DNA from: Henriciella sp.
GTDB taxonomy: Bacteria; Pseudomonadota; Alphaproteobacteria; Caulobacterales; Hyphomonadaceae
DNA: 64,000 bases
Direction of reading: 5' to 3'
Assembly (NCBI GenBank): GCA_029238175.1
Contig: JAQWGO010000129.1
Location: 1 to 64,000, forward strand
Positions within the stretch are counted from its first letter, which is position 1. Every line of letters begins with the position of its first letter. Of this stretch, positions 1 through 8,143 are shown one piece after another. A program made the translations under genes and the position numbers. The notes below the pieces were generated by a model. It was not told the DNA's origin, did no database searches, and saw only the letters and a list, made by a program, of their open reading frames with translations.

Positions 1-87
1 CATGCAGATTTTGTAATCTCGCGTAAAGCGATCCCTTGAACGTAAGCCAAGTGCTCTCTGGAAATTCTAGATCACAGAATAGAACGC

Positions 88-118
88 AAAAAAAAGGCCG
101 TATCCGAAGATACGACCG
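88..118 (-). terminator. Rho-independent terminator of the small secreted protein gene
   Basis: Read on the minus strand, a 9-bp stem (GGTCGTATC with GATACGGCC, one G-U pair) closes a TTCG tetraloop and is followed by a run of eight T. It lies about 28 bases beyond the stop codon of the minus-strand gene at 146-448. UUCG loops are typical of strong bacterial terminators. Confidence 0.9.
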
Positions 119-145
119 TGAGGAGGAGTGAGGTAAATAAATCAG

Positions 146-448
146 TTATGATTTTGCAGCGGCGTTGCAAGTCTCAAGATCGGCAGCGGAAAGCGCGCCA
201 TTTTTGTTTGAGAATTCAGCGACTTTGCCAACTTCCTTGACGACCTTCTTACAGGTTTTGACGTTGACTGTTTTGCGCGATAGTTCAGCGACGCATGTAT
301 CTGCTTTACAGTTCCAAAGAACTTTAGCGGCTACGATTTTTTCTGCTTTCGGCATTGGTGTTTCAAGCTTGGCCGTGAATGCGGTACCTGCGAATGCGGT
401 GCCAGCGAAACCTGCGGCGATAACAGATGTGATAACGGTACGGATCAT
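146..448 (-). CDS. Small secreted four-cysteine protein
   Basis: A 100-residue protein that starts with a clear signal peptide (MIRTVITSVIAAGFAGTAFA, cleavage near residue 20). The mature part is basic and has four cysteines (in the motifs WNCKADTC, VKTCKK and LETCNA), which fits two disulfides in the periplasm. The start at 448 is chosen because it opens the signal peptide and has AAAGG about ten bases upstream; a longer in-frame ATG at 511 would put 21 non-signal residues in front. It resembles small exported proteins of Caulobacterales (I recall a CC_3452-type family, not verified). It stands alone, with its own terminator. Function is unknown. Confidence 0.75.
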   Translation of the reverse strand: MIRTVITSVIAAGFAGTAFAGTAFTAKLETPMPKAEKIVAAKVLWNCKADTCVAELSRKTVNVKTCKKVVKEVGKVAEFSNKNGALSAADLETCNAAAKS

Positions 449-696
449 GGGAGGAAAACCTTTCAAAGAACTGTAATTGTGAGCCGACGTGTTCGCCTGA
501 CATGCACCCAAACTATAACGAATGAATAATTTGTCAATCGTTCAGCGTACATTTTTTCAAGCTTATCTCAGTCAATTTGGAATACGGGTCGGCGCAACGT
601 CATGAGTGTCTCGTCTTTAGATTGACGCGACGATGTGGATTGCGGGACAGGCGTCTCAACCTATCGTATTATTGAAGATACGGAGGGAGCTATAAA

Positions 697-1974
697 ATGG
701 ACTTCAACATTCCGCAGGACCTAAAGGACTATCTTAGTGTGCTCGATCAATTCATCGAGGATGAGATCAAACCGTTAGAGCAGCAAGACGACAATATCCG
801 CTTCTTCGATCATCGCCGGGAATGGGCGCGTACAGACTTTGAAAATGATGGATTGCCTCGTAAAGAGTGGGAAGAACTGCTTGGCGAAGCGCGGCGTCTT
901 GCAGATACCGCTGGCCATTTCCGCTACGGACTTCCAAAAGAATATGGCGGCCAAGATGGCAGTAATCTTGGCATGGCCATCATCCGAGAGCATTTGGCGC
1001 GCAAAGGCTTAGGTCTTCATAATGATCTTCAGAACGAACATTCGATTGTCGCGAATTTTCCGCAAATTCTGATGTTGCGTGATTTTGCCCGCGAAGATCA
1101 AAAGCATCTTGCGGAAGAGGCGCTTGCGGGTCGGTTTCGTGCAACCTTCGGTTTGACTGAGCCGGATCATGGTTCCGATGCCACCCATATGGAAACCAAG
1201 GCTGTCCGCCATACGCGTGACGGCGTTGATGGCTGGCTGATCAATGGGGAGAAAATGTGGATCACTGGGATGCACCATGCCAGTCATATGATGTGCTTTG
1301 CCCGGACCAGCGGTGAAGACGGCGACGCCAAAGGCATTACCTGTTTACTGGTTCCTGCAGATGATCCCGGGATTACGATCACTGAATATATGTGGACGTT
1401 CAACATGCCGACGGATCACCCGCGCCTAACGATCGAGGATGTGTGGGTCCCTGAAAGTGCCGTCTTCGGCCCACCCGAGGGTGGTTTGGCTCTGGCGCAG
1501 CATTTCGTGCACGAAAACCGCATTCGGCAAGCCGCCAGTTCCGTGGGGGCGGCGCTTTACTGTATCGATGAGAGCGTCGAATATGCTCGCCAGCGCAAAC
1601 CGTTCGGTAAACCTCTGGCCGTCAATCAAGCGATCCAGTTCCCGCTCGTCGAACTTGCGACCGAGGCCGAGATGCTGCGCCTTCTGATCTTCAAAACCGC
1701 ATGGGAGATGGATCAGATGACCAAACCAGAAGTCGCAATTCGTCTGTCAGATAAGGTGTCCATGTGCAATTATCGCGGCAACCGTCTGTGCTGTAACGCG
1801 GCAGACCAAGCGATGCAGACACATGGCGGCATGGGGTATTCGCGCCACAAACCGTTCGAGCATATCTATCGCCACCACCGCCGTTACCGGATCACAGAAG
1901 GCTCTGAAGAGATCCAAATGCGCAAAGTTGCGGGCCACTTGTTCGGCTTCATGGGCGAAAACAAAAGGCGTTAA
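697..1974 (+). CDS. Acyl-CoA dehydrogenase family protein
   Basis: A 425-residue flavoprotein of the acyl-CoA dehydrogenase fold: N-terminal helical domain, middle beta domain with the FAD/substrate signature (FGLTEPDHGSD, about residues 151-161), and C-terminal helical domain ending in QTHGGMGYS and the EGSEEIQ segment that is usual around the substrate pocket. It should introduce a double bond at C2-C3 of an acyl-CoA and pass electrons to ETF. The N-terminus is longer than in MCAD-type enzymes and matches a subgroup common in alphaproteobacteria and actinobacteria. A GGAGGG ribosome site sits 11 bases before the ATG. The true substrate cannot be read from sequence. It appears monocistronic. 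Confidence 0.92.
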   Translation: MDFNIPQDLKDYLSVLDQFIEDEIKPLEQQDDNIRFFDHRREWARTDFENDGLPRKEWEELLGEARRLADTAGHFRYGLPKEYGGQDGSNLGMAIIREHLARKGLGLHNDLQNEHSIVANFPQILMLRDFAREDQKHLAEEALAGRFRATFGLTEPDHGSDATHMETKAVRHTRDGVDGWLINGEKMWITGMHHASHMMCFARTSGEDGDAKGITCLLVPADDPGITITEYMWTFNMPTDHPRLTIEDVWVPESAVFGPPEGGLALAQHFVHENRIRQAASSVGAALYCIDESVEYARQRKPFGKPLAVNQAIQFPLVELATEAEMLRLLIFKTAWEMDQMTKPEVAIRLSDKVSMCNYRGNRLCCNAADQAMQTHGGMGYSRHKPFEHIYRHHRRYRITEGSEEIQMRKVAGHLFGFMGENKRR

Positions 1975-2002
1975 TCGTAAATTCTCCCGTCGCTATTGAT
2001 GG

Positions 2003-2017
2003 TTAGCCACAAGTTAA
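2003..2017 (+). promoter_or_regulatory. CtrA-like binding site upstream of sigma-54 promoter
   Basis: TTAG-CCACAAG-TTAA matches the CtrA full-site pattern TTAA-N7-TTAA with one mismatch. It lies about 25 bases upstream of the -24 element of the sigma-54 promoter. CtrA regulates many polar pilus and flagellar genes in Caulobacter relatives. Binding here is inferred only from the match. Confidence 0.4.
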
Positions 2018-2027
2018 GAAAATCAAC

Positions 2028-2043
2028 TGGCACGCGAATTGCT
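2028..2043 (+). promoter_or_regulatory. Sigma-54 (RpoN) -24/-12 promoter
   Basis: TGGCACG-CGAA-TTGCT is an essentially perfect match to the RpoN consensus TGGCACG-N4-TTGCW. The GG is at 2029-2030 and the GC at 2041-2042, which predicts transcription starting near 2054, about 39 bases before the ATG at 2093. This also argues against the in-frame TTG at 2039 as start codon, because it would lie inside the promoter. Confidence 0.75.
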
Positions 2044-2092
2044 ACCGTTGGATGCAAATGGGTATTGTCCCGATGCGTCATGGGTGGCGAGT

Positions 2093-3277
2093 ATGTTGAA
2101 AGTAAATTCTCTCGATATTGTAGCGGATACGCGCGGCAACGTTGCGATGCTGATGGCAATCATGATGATTGCTGGGTTTGCAGTCGACTCTTCGCGGCAA
2201 GTGACAGCTAAGCGCCATCTCCAGGCGGCGATCGACTCCGCTTCCTTGATTGGGGCTCGGACATTGGAAGACGCCAGCAAGACAGATGCCGAAGTGAAAT
2301 CAATCACGTTGGATGCTTACAAATCAAATCTTCTCACGACACATGAAGACCAATTCTGTTTGGACGCCGACATCACGATTGACCGTGATGCGGGTACTGT
2401 CAAAGTGGATGCGGACTGTACGATCGATACACTGTTCGGGGACGCATTCTGGGCACCTGAAATGGATGTCAGCAACAGTTCGACCGCACAAGCTTCGGTT
2501 ACGAAACTCGACTTGGCTCTAATGCTTGATGTTTCAGGATCTATGGGCGGGCAGAAACTGCTAGATCTCAAGAAGGCTGCTAAAGATGCAGCAGCAACGC
2601 TCATCACACCGCAAACCGGTGATCGGGTGCGCATCTCATTCAACACTTACTCCACGTCGGTAAATGCAGGCATATATGCGAAAGATGTCCTGGAAGATTA
2701 TGACGCTGGTGACCCGACATGCGTGTCAGAGCGTGAAGGCACCGCCGCGTGGAAAGATGATGAGCCAAGACCTGGCAGATGGCTCGGCGATGAGGCAACC
2801 GCGTGCCCCGCATCATCCGTTCTTCCGTTAACTTACGATGTTGATGCGTTTAACACTGAGATCGACAAGTTAAACGCTGGCGGATGGACCGCAGGTCACC
2901 TTGGCGTGGCTTGGTCTTGGTATCTGATCTCTCCAGATTGGGATAGCGTTTGGCCGACAGCGTCAAAACCCCGCGCCTATAACGAGCCTAACTCAACGAA
3001 AGCCGTCATTCTGATGACGGACGGCCAGTTCAATACAAAGTACGCAAATGGTATGGGTAATTCCAACGCACAGGCAAAAAAGATGTGCCGAAAGATGCGC
3101 GATGAAGGCGTGTTGGTTTATGCAGTGGCGTTTCAGGCGCCCAACAATGCCAAGAACACGCTAAAGCACTGCGCAGGTGACCCTGACCGCTTTTTCGACG
3201 CTGGAAATGGTCAAGAATTGCAGGACGCTTATAACAAGATTGCCAGCGAACTTTCTGCACTTTCACTCGTCGGTTAA
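2093..3277 (+). CDS. TadG-like pilus-assembly protein with von Willebrand A domain
   Basis: A 394-residue protein. The N-terminus (about residues 1-70) has the TadE/TadG layout: a short cytoplasmic part (TRGNVAML), one hydrophobic segment (MLMAIMMIAGFAVD), then a conserved helical stretch with many alanines. A von Willebrand A domain follows, with the metal-binding MIDAS motif DVSGSMGG (about residues 162-169) and a later LMTDGQFN segment. TadG proteins are minor pseudopilins or surface proteins of Flp/Tad secretion. No other tad gene is nearby. The start at 2093 is preferred because upstream in-frame codons fall in a sigma-54 promoter. The gene is probably RpoN-dependent and perhaps CtrA-controlled. 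Confidence 0.8.
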   Translation: MLKVNSLDIVADTRGNVAMLMAIMMIAGFAVDSSRQVTAKRHLQAAIDSASLIGARTLEDASKTDAEVKSITLDAYKSNLLTTHEDQFCLDADITIDRDAGTVKVDADCTIDTLFGDAFWAPEMDVSNSSTAQASVTKLDLALMLDVSGSMGGQKLLDLKKAAKDAAATLITPQTGDRVRISFNTYSTSVNAGIYAKDVLEDYDAGDPTCVSEREGTAAWKDDEPRPGRWLGDEATACPASSVLPLTYDVDAFNTEIDKLNAGGWTAGHLGVAWSWYLISPDWDSVWPTASKPRAYNEPNSTKAVILMTDGQFNTKYANGMGNSNAQAKKMCRKMRDEGVLVYAVAFQAPNNAKNTLKHCAGDPDRFFDAGNGQELQDAYNKIASELSALSLVG

Positions 3278-3349
3278 AACTATCCACAAGCTGGCGGCAA
3301 ATAGACTTGCCGCCATTCCGGATTCGGACTAACTGCAATTCCAGTTCAA

Positions 3350-3433
3350 CTCTGTTTCGGGAGAGAATTGGTACTCCAATCGCCGAAGGCGCAACCGCCC
3401 CGGAAACGCTCAGGCAAACGGACCGAGACAGAG
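3350..3433 (+). promoter_or_regulatory. Glycine riboswitch, aptamer 1
   Basis: The first aptamer of a tandem glycine riboswitch. P1 is CTCTGTTTC (3350-3358) paired with GAGACAGAG (3425-3433), one G-U pair. Inside are the conserved family blocks GGGAGAG, CGCCGAAGGCGCAA and CTCAGGCAAACGGACC. It is separated from aptamer 2 by only six bases, the usual tight linker. It precedes gcvT, the classic target. Confidence 0.93.
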
Positions 3434-3439
3434 ACAACA

Positions 3440-3532
3440 CGCTGGAAAGAGGCGGGCCATTGCGGCCGCAGCCTCGCCGAAGGAGCAAGCCGCGCGTTTA
3501 GGCGGTGGAATCTCTCAGGCGCCGAGACAGCG
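3440..3532 (+). promoter_or_regulatory. Glycine riboswitch, aptamer 2
   Basis: The second glycine aptamer. P1 is CGCTG (3440-3444) with CAGCG (3528-3532), and the core blocks GGAAAGAG, CGCCGAAGGAGCAA and TCTCTCAGGCGCCGAGACAG are recognisable. The following 56 bases form the expression platform: GCCTTTG (3539-3545) is exactly complementary to CAAAGGC (3575-3581), which contains the gcvT ribosome site AAAGG. This suggests that without glycine the ribosome site is hidden and glycine frees it (an ON switch acting on translation). The pairing is seen in sequence; the mechanism is inferred. Confidence 0.93.
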
Positions 3533-3588
3533 GGGGCGGCCTTTGGCTCAGCGATGAGACACGGGCTGTCGAATCAAAGGCGCCGCTT

Positions 3589-4743
3589 ATGGCTGACACC
3601 GCATCTGAAACGCTAAAGCGCACGCCGCTTTTTGATCTACACGTCGAATTGGGCGGCAAGGTCGTACCCTTCGCTGGTTATGAAATGCCCGTCCAATTTG
3701 AGGGCGTGAAAGCCGAACACCTTTGGACCCGCGAAAAAGCGGGCCTGTTTGACGTGTCGCACATGGGGCCGTGCTTCCTCTTCTTGAAAGAAGGCCTCGG
3801 CCAGCCCGGTGCACACGAAAAAATCTCCGCATTGATAGAGCGTCTCGTGCCCAGCAATATTGCGGGCCTTAAGCCGGGGCAGGGACGCCTGACCGTGTTG
3901 CTCAACCAAGATGGCGGTATCCTCGACGATCTCATCATCACCCGCATGCCCGATCCATCATTGGAAGGTATGCTCTATATCGTCGTCAACGGCGCGGTGA
4001 AAACTGAAGATTGGGCATTGATAGAGCGTGAATTGGGCGGCGAGGCGATGTTACAACGCGCTGACGACCGCATGCTGGTCGCGCTGCAAGGCCCGGAAGC
4101 CGAAGCGGTTCTGGCTCCCCATTTTCCTGAAGCGGCTGACCTTAGCTTCATGCGTTGTGCCTACGTGCAGCGCGGCAGCGAAAAGTTCATGATAACGCGG
4201 TCCGGCTACACCGGCGAAGATGGCTTTGAATTGCTTCTGCCCAATAATGAAGTTGGTCTCGGCATTGTAAAAGATCTACTCGCGGACGAGCGCGTAAAAC
4301 CGATCGGTCTTGGCGCGCGCGATAGTCTGCGCCTCGAAGCCGGGCTTTGCCTCTATGGCCATGATATGGACCCTAGCCGCGACCCCGTAGAAGCTGAACT
4401 GCAATGGGTGATCCAGAAAGTCCGCCGCGAGCGTGCCGACTTCCCGGGCGCTGACCGCATCCTAAAAGCAATCTCCGAAGGCCCAGCGCAAAAACGCGTC
4501 GGCATTCAGCCGCTAGAACGTGCGCCTGCGAGCGAAGGAACCGAAATCCATATCGACGGACAGAAAGTTGGCATCGTCACATCGGGCGGCTTCGGTCCCA
4601 GCGTCGATAAGCCAATCGCCATGGGCTATATCCGCGCCGACCTGACAGCGCCGGGAACGAAAATCGACTTGATGATCAGAGGAAAAGCCAGACCTGCTGA
4701 GGTCTGCGCTCTGCCATTCGTAACACAAAACTACAAACGCTAA
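3589..4743 (+). CDS. gcvT: Glycine cleavage system T protein (aminomethyltransferase)
   Basis: A 384-residue T protein that takes the aminomethyl group from lipoyl-H protein, makes 5,10-methylene-tetrahydrofolate and releases ammonia. Family landmarks include [13 protein letters not shown] near the N-terminus (typical of the folate-binding fold), GLFDVSHMG, and [11 protein letters not shown] around residues 203-213, followed by the C-terminal beta-barrel domain. The start at 3589 is set by AAAGG nine bases upstream and by the beginning of family similarity; an upstream in-frame ATG at 3505 lies inside the riboswitch and is rejected. First gene of gcvT-gcvH-gcvPA-gcvPB, controlled by the tandem glycine riboswitch. 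Confidence 0.96.
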   Translation: MADTASETLKRTPLFDLHVELGGKVVPFAGYEMPVQFEGVKAEHLWTREKAGLFDVSHMGPCFLFLKEGLGQPGAHEKISALIERLVPSNIAGLKPGQGRLTVLLNQDGGILDDLIITRMPDPSLEGMLYIVVNGAVKTEDWALIERELGGEAMLQRADDRMLVALQGPEAEAVLAPHFPEAADLSFMRCAYVQRGSEKFMITRSGYTGEDGFELLLPNNEVGLGIVKDLLADERVKPIGLGARDSLRLEAGLCLYGHDMDPSRDPVEAELQWVIQKVRRERADFPGADRILKAISEGPAQKRVGIQPLERAPASEGTEIHIDGQKVGIVTSGGFGPSVDKPIAMGYIRADLTAPGTKIDLMIRGKARPAEVCALPFVTQNYKR

Positions 4744-4754
4744 GGGCCAAAACG

Positions 4755-5126
4755 ATGAGCACATATTATACAGAAGACCATGAATGGATCGCCGTAGAAG
4801 GTGATATCGGCACCGTTGGCATCACAAAATACGCTGCCGAACAGCTTGGCGATGTCGTTTTTGTCGAAGTCCCAGAGGCCGGCATTACCTTCACCAAGGG
4901 CGATGACATGGCCGTGGTCGAAAGCGTCAAAGCCGCCTCAGACGTCTATGCGCCCGTCGCTGGCGAAGTTGTGGAAGGCAATGGCGATCTGGCCGACGCC
5001 CCTCAAACCGTCAACGAAGATCCAGAAGGCAAAGGCTGGTTCTGCAAGATCAAAATATCTGACGCCGCTGAAGTGTCTACATTGATGGATGCCTCGGCTT
5101 ACAAAGCATTCTGCGAGGGGCTCTAA
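4755..5126 (+). CDS. gcvH: Glycine cleavage system H protein
   Basis: A 123-residue lipoyl carrier. The lipoylation lysine is K59 in the motif ESVKAASD, within the biotinyl/lipoyl barrel. It shuttles the aminomethyl group between P protein, T protein and dihydrolipoamide dehydrogenase. Length and sequence are typical of the family. It begins 11 bases after gcvT in the same operon. No lipoate ligase or lpd gene is in the window, so lipoylation is supplied from elsewhere. Confidence 0.97.
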   Translation: MSTYYTEDHEWIAVEGDIGTVGITKYAAEQLGDVVFVEVPEAGITFTKGDDMAVVESVKAASDVYAPVAGEVVEGNGDLADAPQTVNEDPEGKGWFCKIKISDAAEVSTLMDASAYKAFCEGL

Positions 5127-5128
5127 AT

Positions 5129-5212
5129 CTAGCCGTGTCCCCGGACTTGATCCGGGGGCTCGCGGCTAGAAAGCGGAACATGTTGAAAGAGACGCCGGAT
5201 CAAGTCCGGCGC
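5129..5212. repeat. Nested inverted-repeat element between gcvH and gcvPA
   Basis: Two palindromic units. Unit 1 has an outer stem CTAGCCG (5129-5135) with CGGCTAG (5163-5169) and an inner hairpin CCCCGGA-CTTGA-TCCGGGG (5139-5157). Unit 2 is CGCCGGA-TCAAG-TCCGGCG (5193-5211). The 15-base cores CCGGACTTGATCCGG and CCGGATCAAGTCCGG are exact reverse complements, so the two units can also pair with each other. The GGACTTGATCC core is a motif I associate with REP-like intergenic repeats in alphaproteobacteria. In the transcript it could stabilise or attenuate the operon mRNA. Confidence 0.85.
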
Positions 5213-5227
5213 AATCGGAGCGATAAG

Positions 5228-6571
5228 ATGAGATACCTCCCCCTAACACCTGAAGATCGCGCCGCGATGCTGAACACAATCGGCGCAGCGTCCGTTGATG
5301 ACTTCTACCAAGACGTCCCACAAAGCGCGCGTCTCGGCGGCCAAATTGAAGGCTTGCCTAATCATCAGGGGGAGTTGGCTGTCGAGCGTCATATGTCCCG
5401 CCTGGCGGCGCTAAACACGACGGCGTCTGATGTGCCATTCTTCGTCGGATGCGGCGCATATAAGCATCACGTCCCGGCCAGCGTCGACATGGTGATCCAG
5501 CGCTCTGAATTCCTGACAACTTACACGCCGTACCAGCCGGAAATTGCACAAGGTACGCTGCAAACCTTGTTCGAGTTTCAAACCCAAGTTGCGTCAATGA
5601 CCGCGATGGATGTGGCCAACGCATCTATGTATGACGGCTCAACCTCCTGCGCCGAGGCGGCGGTAATGGCCTGCCGTGTCACCAAGCGTAAAAAGGTGGT
5701 GCTGTCCGGCGGCATCCACCCTCACTATGCCGCTGCAACGCGCCTTCTTTGTGAAGCGCAGGGTATCGAAGTCGTACAATTGCCAACCGCCGTCGATGGC
5801 GAGCTAGAGCTGGCAAACCACGTCGACGAAACCACGGCGTGCGTCATCGGTCAGTCACCGAATGTTTTTGGCACCGTGACGGACCTCAGCTCCGTTGCAG
5901 ATGCCGCGCATGAAAAGAAAGCCCTCCTTGTCAGCGTCTTCACCGAAGCTGTATCACTCGGCCTCGTAACCCCGCCCGGCGAAATGGGCGCGGATATTGC
6001 GGTGGGTGAGGGCCAATCTATTGGCGGCGCGCTGAACTTTGGCGGACCTTATGTAGGTCTCTTTGCATGCACCAAAAAACTCGTCCGCCAAATGCCAGGC
6101 CGACTATGTGGTGAGACAGTTGATGCGGAAGGAAAGCGCGGATTTGTTCTGACGCTCTCCACGCGTGAGCAACACATTCGCCGTGACAAAGCGACCTCAA
6201 ATATCTGTACAAATTCGGGCCTTTGCGCATTGGCCTTCACGGCACACATGACGCTGCTCGGCGGCAAAGGGTTGCGCGACCTTGCCGTGCTCAACCATGA
6301 AGCGGCTTGTGATCTGGCCGACGCTTTAGAGGCAATTGACGGGGTCGAAATCGTCACCCCCCGCTTCTTCAATGAGTTTGCGTTCACCACACCGCTAGAT
6401 GCCGAAGCCGTCATCGCCATGCTCGAAGAGCGCGGCATCCTCGGCGGCGTCCGCGCTTCCCGCTTGTTGCCAAATGGCCAGATGAACAATGTCATCATCG
6501 CTGCGGCGACGGAATGTACAACAGAAGAAGACATCGAAGCCTACGCGGCAGCGCTGAAGGAGATTGTGTAA
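5228..6571 (+). CDS. gcvPA: Glycine dehydrogenase (decarboxylating) subunit 1, P protein alpha
   Basis: The 447-residue N-terminal half of a split P protein. With subunit 2 it forms the PLP-dependent enzyme that decarboxylates glycine and loads the aminomethyl group on H protein. It has the fold but not the PLP lysine, which lies in subunit 2. Visible landmarks are [14 protein letters not shown] at the N-terminus, [13 protein letters not shown], and [12 protein letters not shown]. The start at 5228 follows GGAG; an earlier in-frame GTG/ATG region at 5135 would translate the inverted-repeat element and is rejected. The stop codon overlaps the gcvPB start by one base (TAATG). Confidence 0.96.
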   Translation: MRYLPLTPEDRAAMLNTIGAASVDDFYQDVPQSARLGGQIEGLPNHQGELAVERHMSRLAALNTTASDVPFFVGCGAYKHHVPASVDMVIQRSEFLTTYTPYQPEIAQGTLQTLFEFQTQVASMTAMDVANASMYDGSTSCAEAAVMACRVTKRKKVVLSGGIHPHYAAATRLLCEAQGIEVVQLPTAVDGELELANHVDETTACVIGQSPNVFGTVTDLSSVADAAHEKKALLVSVFTEAVSLGLVTPPGEMGADIAVGEGQSIGGALNFGGPYVGLFACTKKLVRQMPGRLCGETVDAEGKRGFVLTLSTREQHIRRDKATSNICTNSGLCALAFTAHMTLLGGKGLRDLAVLNHEAACDLADALEAIDGVEIVTPRFFNEFAFTTPLDAEAVIAMLEERGILGGVRASRLLPNGQMNNVIIAAATECTTEEDIEAYAAALKEIV

Positions 6572-8139
6572 TGGGTATGCAAACGATTGGCCGCCCAACG
6601 GCTCCTTTCGCATCAGATGCTATCGCCAACGATACGATTTCTGGCTCTCGCGGCCTATTACAGCACGAAGGCCTCATCTTCGAGGTTGGCTCGCCCGATA
6701 AGACTGGCGTTGACCTCCCAAAACCCAAAGGCCGAACAGACCGTCTCGGCGGTGTAGCGCGTAAAGTCGATACAGGTCTTCCCGGCCTGACCGAACCAGA
6801 AGCTGTGCGCCACTATATGCGCCTCAGCCAGCGTAATTATGCCATCGATCTTGGCTTCTTCCCGCTTGGCTCATGCACGATGAAGCATAATCCACGCCTG
6901 AATGAAAAGGCCGCGCGTCTACCGGGCTTCGCCGATATTCACCCAATGCAACCCCAATCGACGGTGCAGGGCGCGCTCGCCCTTATCGACGAGCTGGCAA
7001 CGTGGCTCAAAACCCTAACCGGTATGCCTGCTGTCGCGATGAGCCCTAAGGCAGGCGCACACGGCGAACTCTGCGGTATGCTCGCCATTCGCCAAGCTCT
7101 CATCGCGCGCGGCGAAGCCGGTACGCGCAAACGCGTACTCGTGCCAGCTTCTGCGCATGGTACAAATCCTGCGACAGCGATCCAGTGCGGCTTTATCGTT
7201 GACGAAATCAAAGCCGATGCCCGCGGACGTGTCGACATGGACGACTTCAAACGCAAGCTTGAGCATACAGATGACGTTGCCGGTATCATGCTGACCAACC
7301 CAAACACGTGCGGCCTGTTCGAAACTGACATCAAAGAGATCGCCGACTTGATTCACGATGCTGGCGGCTATTTCTATTGTGATGGCGCGAACTTTAACGC
7401 CATTGTTGGCCGTGTCCGTCCGGGTGACCTTGGCATCGATGCCATGCACATCAACTTGCACAAGACGTTTTCAACGCCGCACGGCGGAGGTGGCCCCGGT
7501 TCTGGACCAACCGTCCTGTCCGACGCGCTCGCGCCTTTCGCGCCGGTGCCATATGTGACCTATGACAATGACGGTTATCACCTGATCGAACAGATCGAGG
7601 GTGAGGCCTCAGACGCATTTGGCCGAATGGTCGCGTTTCATGGCCAGATGGGCATGTTCGTCCGTGCGCTGGCTTATATGCTAAGCCACGGCGCTGATGG
7701 CCTTAAACAGGTTGCTGAGGATGCGGTGTTGAACGCAAATTACGTTCAGGCCCGTCTAAAGAATGTCATGACGCCAGCCTTTGATGGTTTCTGCATGCAT
7801 GAGGCGCTATTCTCCGACGCGTTCACCGCAGATGGAATTGAGACAATTGATATCGCCAAAGCCCTCATCGACGAGGGGTATCACCCAATGACCATGTATT
7901 TCCCATTGGTCGTCCATGGCGCAATGCTGATTGAACCAACCGAGACCGAAAGCAAGCAAGAGCTAGATCGCTTTTGTGACGCGCTCGAAGGGATTGCGAA
8001 ACGTGCTGCGGCAGGTGATGAAGCTATGAAAGGCGCGCCATACCTCGCGCCAATGAAACGTCTTGATGAAACGCTCGCTGCGCGTAAGCCCGTCCTGAAA
8101 TGGACACCGCCTGCGCCAGAAGCCATCGCGGCCGAATAG
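6571..8139 (+). CDS. gcvPB: Glycine dehydrogenase (decarboxylating) subunit 2, P protein beta
   Basis: The 522-residue C-terminal half of the split P protein. The PLP-binding lysine is K298 in NLHKTFSTPHGGGGPG, preceded by the cofactor-site motif YCDGANFNAI. It starts at the ATG sharing one base with the gcvPA stop, with GAAGGAG eight bases upstream, so the two subunits are translationally coupled, as expected for an obligate complex. Last gene of the riboswitch-controlled operon. Together the four genes turn glycine into CO2, ammonia and methylene-tetrahydrofolate. Confidence 0.97.
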   Translation: MGMQTIGRPTAPFASDAIANDTISGSRGLLQHEGLIFEVGSPDKTGVDLPKPKGRTDRLGGVARKVDTGLPGLTEPEAVRHYMRLSQRNYAIDLGFFPLGSCTMKHNPRLNEKAARLPGFADIHPMQPQSTVQGALALIDELATWLKTLTGMPAVAMSPKAGAHGELCGMLAIRQALIARGEAGTRKRVLVPASAHGTNPATAIQCGFIVDEIKADARGRVDMDDFKRKLEHTDDVAGIMLTNPNTCGLFETDIKEIADLIHDAGGYFYCDGANFNAIVGRVRPGDLGIDAMHINLHKTFSTPHGGGGPGSGPTVLSDALAPFAPVPYVTYDNDGYHLIEQIEGEASDAFGRMVAFHGQMGMFVRALAYMLSHGADGLKQVAEDAVLNANYVQARLKNVMTPAFDGFCMHEALFSDAFTADGIETIDIAKALIDEGYHPMTMYFPLVVHGAMLIEPTETESKQELDRFCDALEGIAKRAAAGDEAMKGAPYLAPMKRLDETLAARKPVLKWTPPAPEAIAAE

Positions 8140-8143
8140 TATA

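Noticed and set aside
446-460. CCTCCC just upstream of the start codon, also at 35942-35947, as a shared regulatory motif
   Set aside because: Two short matches in front of signal-peptide genes are too few to exclude chance.
165-476. Plus-strand protein opposite the small secreted protein
   Set aside because: It is a mirror frame; the minus strand has a signal peptide, ribosome site and terminator.
512-537. Promoter TTGACA/TATAGT on the minus strand upstream of the small secreted protein
   Set aside because: The two elements are 14 bases apart, too close for a standard sigma-70 promoter; left unannotated.
3505-3588. Longer gcvT starting at 3505
   Set aside because: The extra codons lie inside the second glycine aptamer and platform; the ATG at 3589 has its own ribosome site.
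5135-5227. Longer gcvPA starting at 5135
   Set aside because: It would translate the inverted-repeat element; family similarity begins at 5228 behind GGAG.
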